This document shows positions 43,184-50,942 of a stretch of DNA of 50,942 nucleotides, one piece after another; positions within the stretch are counted from its first letter, which is position 1; each line of letters begins with the position of its first letter. The notes under the pieces were generated by a model that worked only from the letters and a program-made list of their open reading frames with translations, was not told where the DNA came from and did not search any database. Source of the DNA: Enhygromyxa salina (GTDB lineage Bacteria; Myxococcota_A; Polyangia; Nannocystales; Nannocystaceae). The position numbers and the translations under genes were made by a program. The stretch covers positions 1-50,942 of the forward strand of contig NZ_PVNK01000167.1 of assembly GCF_002994615.1 (NCBI RefSeq), in the 5' to 3' direction.

Positions 43184-44641
43184 ATGCGAGGGGTCGTTGC
43201 TGCAGGCAGTGTTACGACGGCGAAGGCCGGGGCCCGAGCGCTGCGCGAGGGGGGCAACGCCGTCGACGCGGCGGTCGCCGCCACGCTTGCGACCTTCGCC
43301 GCCGAGCCGCTGCTGACCTCGGCGGGGGGCGCCGGGATCCTGGTCGTGCATCGTCCGGGGACCGAGCCGATCGCTGTCGACTTCTTCTCGCCTTTCCCGG
43401 GCGCGGGCGGGCGGCCGGAGGTCGTCGACTTCCACGCGATCGAGGTCGACTTTGGCTCCGCGCGGCAGGTGTTCCATATTGGCCGAGCTTCGGCCGCCGT
43501 CCCCCTGGTGCTCGACGGGCTCGCGCTCGCGGCCCGGCGGTTCGGATCATTGCCGCTCGCGCAGCTGGCCGCGCCGGGGATCGAGCTCGCGGGCGAGGGC
43601 GTGATCGTCGACGCGCTGACCTCTCGGACCTTCGAGTTGCTGTGGCCGATCTTGCGTAGGGACCCGGGATGTCTGGCCGAGATCGCCGAGGGGGTGGCCC
43701 ACGATCGCCCGCCGGCCGTGGGCGAGCGCCTGCGCAACACCAAGCTCGCGGCCACGCTCGAGACCTTCGCAGCCACCGGGGCCACGCCGCCGGCCCTGCG
43801 TCGGGGCCTGGTCGAGGAGTTTGGCCCCGCGCGCGGCGGCCTGATCAGCGCGGCCGACCTCGACGCCGCCACGCCCATCGTCACGAGCCCGCACCGCTTT
43901 GCGATCGGCGAGTGGACCGTCGTGACCTCGCCGCGCCTCGGCGGCCGCCTCGTCGGGATGATCAGCGAAGAGCTGGCCGCGAGCTCGGTCGGCGCCGACG
44001 AGGCCGCCGAGGTCTTGCGCCGGGCCAACGCCTCGCTCGCGGGCCACCGGGCCCGCCTCGCGCTGCCGGCCCCGGACCCGCGCGGGAGCACGACCCACGT
44101 CTCGGTCGTCGACGAGCACGGCGGCGCGGCCTCGGTCACGCTCACCGCCGGCGAGGGCTGCGGGCACGTGGTCACGGGCACGGGCGTCCACATCAATAAT
44201 TTTCTCGGTGAAGAAGATCTAAACCCCGCGGGCTTTCACCTCCATCGACCGGGCGACGCGCTGCCGACGATGATCGCCCCCACGATCGCCACGCACCCCG
44301 ACGGCCGCGTGGTCGCGGTCGGGAGCGGGGGCGCCAACCGCATCCGCAGCGCCGTGTCCCAGGTCCTGCATGGCTTCGCGGTCCGGGGGCTGTCGCTGCG
44401 CGAGGCGGTCGAGGCCCCGCGCGTTCACGGCGAGGACGGGGCGACCTGGGTCGAGCTCGACGGGCGCTCCGACCCGGCGGCGGTCGAGGCTCGGCTCGGG
44501 AGCGCGTTCGAGGCCGTGCACGGCTTCGCGGCTCGGGACTTCTTCTTTGGCGGCGTTCACGTGGCCGCGGTCGAAGAGGGGGGCAGGCTCGAGGGCGTGG
44601 GCGATCTGCGCCGCTGCGGCGCGGTGGAGCGCGTCGGCTAG
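43184..44641 (+). CDS. ggt: Gamma-glutamyltransferase family protein
   Basis: 485 residues, slightly short for the family. N-terminal AAGSVTTAKAGARALREGGNAVDAAVAATLAT is the large-subunit signature. The autocleavage/nucleophile site is Thr303 in GSTTHVSVVDEHG, followed by GEGCGHVVTGTGVHINNFLGEED and the GSGGANRIRSA oxyanion/substrate region. No signal peptide is visible, so it may be cytoplasmic. It would transfer or hydrolyse gamma-glutamyl groups (glutathione or similar). Confidence 0.9.
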   Translation: MRGVVAAGSVTTAKAGARALREGGNAVDAAVAATLATFAAEPLLTSAGGAGILVVHRPGTEPIAVDFFSPFPGAGGRPEVVDFHAIEVDFGSARQVFHIGRASAAVPLVLDGLALAARRFGSLPLAQLAAPGIELAGEGVIVDALTSRTFELLWPILRRDPGCLAEIAEGVAHDRPPAVGERLRNTKLAATLETFAATGATPPALRRGLVEEFGPARGGLISAADLDAATPIVTSPHRFAIGEWTVVTSPRLGGRLVGMISEELAASSVGADEAAEVLRRANASLAGHRARLALPAPDPRGSTTHVSVVDEHGGAASVTLTAGEGCGHVVTGTGVHINNFLGEEDLNPAGFHLHRPGDALPTMIAPTIATHPDGRVVAVGSGGANRIRSAVSQVLHGFAVRGLSLREAVEAPRVHGEDGATWVELDGRSDPAAVEARLGSAFEAVHGFAARDFFFGGVHVAAVEEGGRLEGVGDLRRCGAVERVG

Positions 44642-44740
44642 CCATGAGCCCCACAGACGTCGATTTTATTTTTTTCGAGTTTGCCGCGATCGATTCGGCC
44701 CCCCCGCGCTACTTCCAGTCTGGTGCCCCGCGAGGGCATT

Positions 44741-44830
44741 AACTCGGTCCCGGACCGGTCCGCCCGTCACGCGGGCATCGTCAGGGGGCTTCGGGGGAGG
44801 ACTCTGAGGGGTCCGGTCCGGTACTGAGTT
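44741..44830. terminator. Bidirectional hairpin between convergent genes
   Basis: Arms aactcggtcccggaccgg (44741-44758) and ccggtccggtactgagtt (44813-44830) pair with two mismatches, enclosing about 54 bp with further G/C-rich pairing; tatttttg follows on the plus strand. Suits termination of both convergent genes. Confidence 0.5.
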
Positions 44831-44883
44831 TATTTTTGACCCCCTGGGCACCTTGCCGCTGACTTGGGGGCGCTCGAGCGGGG

Positions 44884-45798
44884 TCAGAATTTCAGCTGGG
44901 CTGTGAGGGCGGCGCCGCCGGGGATGAAGGTGGGGGCGATGCCGCTCAGCTGGGCGCGGGTGTTGGCGCGCTTGCGCTTGATGACGTGGACGGCGACCAG
45001 GGCGGCCCCGCTTGCGATCAGGATGGCGCCGACGGCGAAGCCTGCAATTGCGATCCGCTTCTCGCCCTCGAACTGGTCCTCGAGATCGGGCGGGCAGGGG
45101 GCTGTGGTGGTCTTGCAGCTGTAGTAGCCGGCGGCGTAGCCGGTCACGCCGTCGGGGGACTCGCCGCCGAGGCCCTCGAGCTCGTCGCTGGTTCCCCCGG
45201 CCAACCCGGCCGCGGCGCCGCCGACGGACAGGCCGCCGACCCCGAGGGTGAGCAACACGGCGCCGCCGAACAGCAGGCCCGTGTCGGACTTGGCCGCGTC
45301 GTCGCTGTCCTCGGGGGTGCTGGTAGCGAAGGGATCTTCGTTGTCGACCGGGTTGCCCGCGGCGTCGACCTTCATGTCGCTCTTGTCACTCGCGCAGCCG
45401 CTCTCGTCGATCTCCTCGAGCATGCGCTGGGCCTCGTCGAGCTGGTCTCGGTGCCTGTCGCGGTCGCCGTAGCTGAGGAAGTGGATGAGGTAGGCCTGGG
45501 CGCGGTCGCAGTCGCCAGCCGCGTAGGCGGCGATCGCAACCTTGTAGGCGAAGCCGTGCTTGGCGGGCACGAGGTAGTAGGCCTGCTCGTAGAGGTCCGC
45601 GGCCTGACTCCACTCGCCCTCGGCGGCGAGCTCCTCGGCCTCGACGTAGAGCTTCTTGGCCTTGCGTAGCTTGCCGCGCTCGCTGAGCTGCTCGTCGCCA
45701 GCTGGGGCGAGCGCGGCCGCCAGCGGGGGACGTGCGAGCCCGACGGAGGGCCGCGCCAGGCAGACCAGCGACGCGATCGAGAGACGCAGCACGGACAT
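44884..45798 (-). CDS. TPR-containing exported membrane protein
   Basis: 304 residues from ATG at 45798. A signal sequence is followed by one or two TPR units (about 35-120: RKAKKLYVEAEELAAEGEWSQAADLYEQAYYLVPAKHGFAYKVAIAAYAAGDCDRAQAYL). An acidic linker, two hydrophobic segments (about 163-187 and 240-262) and a basic then beta-like end follow. The architecture is common among myxobacterial envelope proteins; no specific function recognised. Divergent from the crotonase gene. Confidence 0.75.
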   Translation of the reverse strand: MSVLRLSIASLVCLARPSVGLARPPLAAALAPAGDEQLSERGKLRKAKKLYVEAEELAAEGEWSQAADLYEQAYYLVPAKHGFAYKVAIAAYAAGDCDRAQAYLIHFLSYGDRDRHRDQLDEAQRMLEEIDESGCASDKSDMKVDAAGNPVDNEDPFATSTPEDSDDAAKSDTGLLFGGAVLLTLGVGGLSVGGAAAGLAGGTSDELEGLGGESPDGVTGYAAGYYSCKTTTAPCPPDLEDQFEGEKRIAIAGFAVGAILIASGAALVAVHVIKRKRANTRAQLSGIAPTFIPGGAALTAQLKF

Positions 45799-45877
45799 GA
45801 GGAGGCGGGCGCGGCGAGGAGTCTCGCCCAGGGGCGGCTGGATGAAAAGGCGGAGACCGGCGCCTATAAGTGCAGGC

Positions 45878-46657
45878 ATGAACGACAACCCCGAGGGTCG
45901 AGTCACAGCCGAGGTCCACGGCCACGTCCTGACGATCACGATTGATCGACCGGCAAAGTACAACGGCTTCACGCCGACGATGCTGCGCGAGTTGGCCGCC
46001 GCCTACAGCCGCCTCGAGCGCGAGGATGAGCTGTGGTGCGGGCTGGTGCAGGCCGAGGGCGAGCACTTCACGGCGGGGCTCGAGCTGTCGAAGTTCGACA
46101 TCACCGATCCGCTGATCGAGCCGGGGCAGGTCGATCCGCTCGATCTGAAGGGCGCGCGCCGGACAAAGCCAGTCGTCGTCGCGGTCCAGGGGATCTGCTT
46201 CACGATCGGGATCGAGCTGATGCTCGCGGCCGATGTCGTCGTCGCCGAGCGCGGCGTCCGGTTCGCGCAGCTCGAGGTCCAGCGCGGACTGATGGCATAC
46301 GGTGGCGCGACGATCCGCATGGTCGAGCGGGCCGGCTGGGGCAACGCGATGCGCTACCTGCTGACCGGTGACGAGTTCGACGGCGAGACCGCGCTGCGCC
46401 TCGGCTTCGTCCAGGAGCTCGTCGACGCAGGGCAGGGCAGGGCGCGGGCGCGGGCGATCGCCGAGCGGATCGTCGAGCAGGCGCCGCTCGCCGTGCGCGC
46501 CTGCCGGAGCTCGGCCCAGCTCGCCGCCGAGCGCGGGCCGGCGGCCGCGATCGCTGCGTTCCCCGAGCAGCTGGCCAAGCTGGCCGCGAGCGAGGACTTC
46601 GCCGAGGGCGTCCGCTCGTTCCAGGAGCGCCGTCCGGGTCGCTACCGCGGGCGCTGA
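45878..46657 (+). CDS. Enoyl-CoA hydratase/isomerase (crotonase) family protein
   Basis: 259 residues from ATG at 45878. Crotonase fold with the first oxyanion segment EHFTAGLELSKFD and the second QGICFTIGIELMLAADVVVAERGVRFAQLEVQRGL. The Glu in QLEVQRG sits at one of the two catalytic positions; the second usual Glu is not obvious (TIRMVERAG region), so it might be an isomerase or hydrolase rather than a hydratase. Single gene. Confidence 0.85.
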   Translation: MNDNPEGRVTAEVHGHVLTITIDRPAKYNGFTPTMLRELAAAYSRLEREDELWCGLVQAEGEHFTAGLELSKFDITDPLIEPGQVDPLDLKGARRTKPVVVAVQGICFTIGIELMLAADVVVAERGVRFAQLEVQRGLMAYGGATIRMVERAGWGNAMRYLLTGDEFDGETALRLGFVQELVDAGQGRARARAIAERIVEQAPLAVRACRSSAQLAAERGPAAAIAAFPEQLAKLAASEDFAEGVRSFQERRPGRYRGR

Positions 46658-47027
46658 GTCGCTCCGGCGCTGCGACGTGTCGGTCAAATCGGTCACGCGC
46701 CCGGTCCTGCGATCCGGGCGCGGCGGTCAGCTGTGGCGTGTTGCCGCCAGGGTGATGATAGGTTGTACAATGTTAGTTCAATGTTTGAGCATGCGCACAT
46801 GCATGGATCGGGGTGGTGTCCACAGAGCGCCAGCAGAACAATGATCTTGCGATTTGTACGGTGAATTGACGACTGGGTGAAGTTCGGCGCCATGCCCGCG
46901 GAAGGAGAGGTGGCGTTTTTTTGGTCGGGACCCTTGTTCAATCCATGTTCAAGGTTATACAAACATGCTGCAAGGTCAGCCCGACTCGCCAGTAAACCCC
47001 GCCAGAGCTCCAAAATAGGTCGTCATC
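46658..47027. promoter_or_regulatory. A/T-richer regulatory region upstream of the sigma factor gene
   Basis: 370 bp of unusually low GC for this window. A good sigma-70-like promoter is TTGTTC (46934-46939), a 16-bp spacer and TATACA (46956-46961), giving a leader of about 60 nt. The words gttcaatg / gttcaatc / atgttcaa and tgtaca / tataca recur between 46758 and 46965, and catgcgcacatgcatg (46788-46804) is palindromic. These may be operator sites. Confidence 0.5.
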
Positions 47028-48305
47028 ATGCAAGCAAGGTTTGTTCACAATCAGCCAAACGTTCCTCCTGCCCTCCGCGTTCGCGCGAGTCGCGTAAGTC
47101 CTGCCAAGGCAGACGGCGCAGACTCCTCGCTCGGCGCGTACATGAAGTCGATGGGCGCGTGCGCGGTCTTCACCGAGCACGAGGAGCTCAGCAAGGCGAT
47201 CGAGCTTCACCAGGCCCGCTGCGCGCACTGGGCCGCGCTGCTGCACTATGCCCCGCTGTGTCCGAGCATCTGCGCTCTGGCGCAGGCACGGCTCGAGCTC
47301 GATCGAGCGCTCGAGCTCGCGCTCGCGGAGCTCATCGTCGCCGCCGGTCAGTTCCGTCAACGCCGCTCGCTCGCTGAGGAGGCGCGCTTTCACAAGCTGT
47401 GCGAGGAGGTCGGCGCCAAGCTCGTCGAGGTCGATGTCGACCGCAAGCTGGCGAGGTTGCTGACCGCCGACGTCGAGCGCATCGCCAAGGGGCAGCGCGA
47501 GGGCCTGGTCGTCGAGATCGCGCGGATGCCCGGAGACAGCCGCCCCTTTCGCAACTATCGGCGGGGCTGCGCGCAGGCGGATCGTCGGGTGCAGAGGCTG
47601 ACCGAGCGCTTCGCCAACGCGAACCTCCGCCTGGTCGTGAGCCTCGCCCGGCGTCTGGGCCGTGGTCGTCTGCCGCTCGAAGATCTGATCCAGGAGGGCA
47701 ACATCGGCCTGCTCAAGGCGGTCGAGCGCTTCGACCATCGGCGCGGCTTTCGCTTCTCGACCTTCGCGAGCTGGTGGATCCGGCACTCGATCTCCCGCGC
47801 GATCTACAACAAGAGCCGGCTCGTGCGGCTGCCGGTCCACGTCCACGACGCGCTGCACAAGATCACTCGGGCGCGACGCTCGTATCGCGCCAACCAGGGC
47901 AAGGAGCCGACGGTCGAGCAGCTCGCGCAGGAGACCGGTCTCGGGCCAGCGAAGATCGAGCGCATCCTCGAGCTCACGCTCGGCTCGGTCACCAGCCTCG
48001 ACGCGCCCGGTTCACGCGGCGACGATCGTCCCGTCGTCGACATGCTCGAGGACGAGCAGGAGCCGGCCCCGGGCGAGGCGCTCGAGGCCGATGAGCTCCA
48101 CGCCGGGCTCAGCGACGTGCTCGATGGTCTGCGACCGATGGAGGCCGACATCCTGGGTCGTCGCTTCGGCCTCGGCGGGCTCGAGCCCGAGACCCTGCGG
48201 GAGGTCGGCGAGCGCCACGCGCTGTCCCGCGAGCGCATTCGTCAGCTCCAGGAGCGCGCGCTCGAGCGGATTCGGAGCGAGTTCGCCGATCGGGAGCTGC
48301 TGTGA
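47028..48305 (+). CDS. Sigma-70 family (group 2-like) RNA polymerase sigma factor
   Basis: 425 residues. Region 1.2 (SLGAYMKSMGACAVFTEHEELSKAIEL) is present. An about 110-residue non-conserved helical spacer separates it from region 2 (NLRLVVSLARR..LPLEDLIQEGNIGLLKAVERFDHRRGFRFSTFASWWIRHSISRAI). Region 3 (VEQLAQETGLGPAKIERIL) and region 4 (LRPMEADILGRRFGL...LREVGERHALSRERIRQLQERALERIR) are complete. It should read -35/-10 promoters of a stress or developmental regulon. It has its own A/T-rich control region, hinting at tight regulation. Confidence 0.92.
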   Translation: MQARFVHNQPNVPPALRVRASRVSPAKADGADSSLGAYMKSMGACAVFTEHEELSKAIELHQARCAHWAALLHYAPLCPSICALAQARLELDRALELALAELIVAAGQFRQRRSLAEEARFHKLCEEVGAKLVEVDVDRKLARLLTADVERIAKGQREGLVVEIARMPGDSRPFRNYRRGCAQADRRVQRLTERFANANLRLVVSLARRLGRGRLPLEDLIQEGNIGLLKAVERFDHRRGFRFSTFASWWIRHSISRAIYNKSRLVRLPVHVHDALHKITRARRSYRANQGKEPTVEQLAQETGLGPAKIERILELTLGSVTSLDAPGSRGDDRPVVDMLEDEQEPAPGEALEADELHAGLSDVLDGLRPMEADILGRRFGLGGLEPETLREVGERHALSRERIRQLQERALERIRSEFADRELL

Positions 48306-48315
48306 TCCGCGAGCT

Positions 48316-48354
48316 CGGCACCGTCGCGCGAGCTCTGGGCTGTGCCGGCGTTTT

Positions 48355-48356
<2 letters not shown>
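48316..48356 (+). terminator. Possible intrinsic terminator after the sigma factor gene
   Basis: CGGCAC (48316-48321) pairs with GTGCCG (48342-48347), with an inner gagctc pair, and six T follow at 48351-48356. The T-run also contains the stop codon of the convergent hydrolase gene. Confidence 0.5.
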
Positions 48357-49353
<997 letters not shown>

Positions 49354-49498
49354 GGCTCACGTTCGCGCCAATTTTGAGTGGCGGCAAGTCTGGTCTGTGT
49401 GCGCCAATTGTGGACCGCGGGCTGCGGGGGATTTGCTAACATCCGTCGCCGCGATGCCCTCCGATCGACCGAGACGGCGCGGCCGAGACGTCTCGGTG

Positions 49499-50176
49499 AT
49501 GCGCCGCCTGCTGCTCGCGCCGAGCCTGCTTCTGGTCCTCGGCCAGGCCTGCCAGCGTCCACCCACGGTCGCCACGGTCGAGCCTGGGCCCACGCGGCTG
49601 CCGATCCTCACGCCCGAGTACGGCGCGCACCCGGATCACCCGGCCGCGCTCGGGCCCGGCGATCGCCTCGCCGCGCTCAGCCTGCCGCTCGCGGATGGCG
49701 GTCAATTCGAGCTCGCCAACGCCCGCGGGGCCGGGCCCGTGATCCTCGCGTGGATCGGCGGGGCCGAGCACGAGGCGCTCACGACCTGGGCCCGGAGCCT
49801 CGATCGTGGCCTGGCCGAGCTCGACGGGCGCGGGGCCACCTTGGTGTTCGTGCGTCCGCTCGGAGCCGAGGCCGCGCTGCGCTGGGCGGTCGAGGTGGGC
49901 TTGCAGACCTCGGTCGCGGGGGATCCCGAGGCTGAGCTCCTCGGGGCCCTCGAGCTCGTGGGGGCGGACGAGGCCGTCGAGCCCGAGCTCGACTTCGCCG
50001 TCGTCGTCATCGGGCCCGATGGCGCCGTGGCCTATCGCAAGTTCGGCGGCCGCCGACCCGAGCTCGACGAGCTACTCGCGGTCCTCGACGGCGCGGCCGA
50101 AAACCTGCGCTGTTGCCCGGACGTGTGTGTGGGCGAGCCGTGCGAGGGCCGGTTTGAAAGGCCCCCGGGCTGCTAG
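49499..50176 (+). CDS. Redoxin-fold lipoprotein lacking the CxxC motif
   Basis: 225 residues from ATG at 49499 (an ATG at 49454 would add 15 basic residues). Lipobox GQAC (Cys18). LGPGDRLAALSLPLADGGQFELANARGAGPVILAWIGG follows the AhpC/TSA-thioredoxin pattern, and IGPDGAVAYRKFGGRRP the late strand and turn, but the Cys-rich active site is absent. Cysteines instead cluster at the C-terminus (RCCPDVCVGEPC). It may be a structural or metal-binding derivative. Its stop TAG overlaps the opposite-strand stop of the next gene within CTAG at 50173-50176. Confidence 0.75.
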   Translation: MRRLLLAPSLLLVLGQACQRPPTVATVEPGPTRLPILTPEYGAHPDHPAALGPGDRLAALSLPLADGGQFELANARGAGPVILAWIGGAEHEALTTWARSLDRGLAELDGRGATLVFVRPLGAEAALRWAVEVGLQTSVAGDPEAELLGALELVGADEAVEPELDFAVVVIGPDGAVAYRKFGGRRPELDELLAVLDGAAENLRCCPDVCVGEPCEGRFERPPGC

Positions 50177-50922
50177 AACCGGAGGTTCGCGGTCGCGCCC
50201 ACGCTGCCGCCCGCGGCCCCGGGGACGACTGACCAGCGCAGGCGCTGCTGATACTTGGTGACGTTGCTGCGGTAGTTGCTGGCCCAGGAGAACAGCCCGA
50301 GGCCGGTGTTGAGCATCAGCGCGCCGCCGTCGGACGCCGCGATCCACAGCGCGCGGCGCTGGACGTTGCACTCCCACGAGGTGCAGGGGTTGTTGGCGTC
50401 GGTGTAGACCAGCGCGTAGTGGGCCGCGATCGAGGCCAGGCCGAGGCCCGTGAAGATCGCCCCGAACACGTAGCGGGTGTTGGGGTTGCGGACGCGGCCG
50501 TCCCCGTGGACCGTCTGCCAGGCCTTGTGCTGCGCGAGCGCGCCCGAGCCGATCATGGTGAGGACCATCGACGAGCCATAGGCGGCGCCGACGAACAGAT
50601 CGTTGGCGTCGACGCCGGGCGAATCGTAGCGGTCGAAGCACCCGGTGAGGCTGTTGAACGCGTGGCCGTTGGCGGACAAACGCTGCCAGTCGTCACAGTT
50701 GCGGATCGCGGTGTCGACCTGATCGAGGCGAGCGCCAAGGCCGACGCCGAAGGCCACGCCGGCGCCGACGAACAGGCCGATGCCCATCATCGGCGCGCGT
50801 GGGGTGCGGACGACGGGCGCCAGCGGGGCGGCCGGGGCCGGCCGCGAGACCGTTACGTCTGCGTTCGCGCTCCAGTCGGGGACGGGCGGCGGCGGTGCGG
50901 GAGCGGGCGGCGGCTCCCGCAC
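50173..50922 (-). CDS. Membrane protein, start uncertain because of terminal fold-back
   Basis: The frame gives 249 residues ending TANLRF. It has a Pro-rich lead, a hydrophobic segment MMGIGLFVGAGVAFGVGLGA, two or three more membrane segments (about 110-130, 150-172, 195-215) and paired Cys (NCDDW, GCFDR, CTSWEC). It resembles the multi-pass envelope proteins common in these bacteria. The codons before about 50913 belong to an inverted repeat that mirrors the gene's own sequence at the window edge, so the true start probably lies outside the window or is unknown. Treat as partial. Confidence 0.55.
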   Translation of the reverse strand: MREPPPAPAPPPPVPDWSANADVTVSRPAPAAPLAPVVRTPRAPMMGIGLFVGAGVAFGVGLGARLDQVDTAIRNCDDWQRLSANGHAFNSLTGCFDRYDSPGVDANDLFVGAAYGSSMVLTMIGSGALAQHKAWQTVHGDGRVRNPNTRYVFGAIFTGLGLASIAAHYALVYTDANNPCTSWECNVQRRALWIAASDGGALMLNTGLGLFSWASNYRSNVTKYQQRLRWSVVPGAAGGSVGATANLRF

Positions 50923-50942
50923 CGCCGCCGCCCGTCCCCGAC
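50875..50942. repeat. Perfect 29-bp terminal inverted repeat (fold-back)
   Basis: 50875-50903 is the exact reverse complement of 50914-50942, around a 10-bp loop (cgggcggcgg). The second arm ends at the last base of the window. A perfect fold-back at a sequence end is more typical of an assembly or amplification artefact than of biology. Confidence 0.85.

Overview
The window looks like chromosomal DNA of a myxobacterium (Myxococcota), most likely from the Nannocystineae side. This is inferred from very high GC, strong G/C third positions and a large share of predicted lipoproteins with Pro-Glu or Gly-rich spacers. A FrzS/AglZ-type pseudo-receiver/coiled-coil protein, a MYXO-CTERM-like C-terminus, a bacterial lysyl-oxidase-like lipoprotein and an omega subunit that aligns well with RpoZ point the same way. 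No rRNA, tRNA or CRISPR was recognised.

Layout. 1-954 is a repeat-rich non-coding segment holding a decayed copy of the 3' end of the adjacent asparagine synthase. 955-7586 is the most distinctive metabolic locus. A minus-strand operon (membrane protein, DUR3-like symporter, 42-residue membrane peptide, aspartate/ornithine-type carbamoyltransferase, AsnB-type amidotransferase) is divergent from an M20 N-carbamoyl-amino-acid/allantoate amidohydrolase. Together they suggest uptake, synthesis and breakdown of a carbamoylated (ureido) amino compound. 7697-21966 holds envelope and housekeeping genes: TPR lipoprotein, VOC protein, STAS-like protein, M74 endopeptidase, TANGO2-type protein, NDH-2, RpoZ with an unusually acidic tail, a phospholipase-C-like phosphoesterase, a MYXO-CTERM-like secreted protein and a lysyl-oxidase-like lipoprotein. 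22054-23433 is a compositionally different GTPase plus two-TM gene pair.

23478-41826 contains a TerB-like protein, an OmpA-family lipoprotein, a TIGR01777 epimerase, adenosine deaminase and adenylosuccinate lyase, an ECF sigma/anti-sigma pair, the FrzS-like protein, long-form HflX, CbiX, SerA, a large lipoprotein, a PilZ protein coupled to a membrane protein, and an MscS channel. 42022-50942 holds a peptidase-MA protein, gamma-glutamyltransferase, TPR membrane protein, crotonase, a housekeeping-type sigma factor, a lipoprotein alpha/beta hydrolase, a redoxin-like lipoprotein and a final gene that runs into a perfect fold-back inverted repeat at the window end.

A second theme is repeats. Three near-identical palindromic elements have a 162-bp unit and lie between CTAG tetranucleotides; one diverged copy and several 20-bp solo ends are also present. 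One copy sits inside a signal-peptide coding region, and removing it restores a normal signal peptide exactly. An 85-bp hairpin repeat is arrayed between two convergent genes. All functional calls rest on reading the translated sequence; no database search was run.
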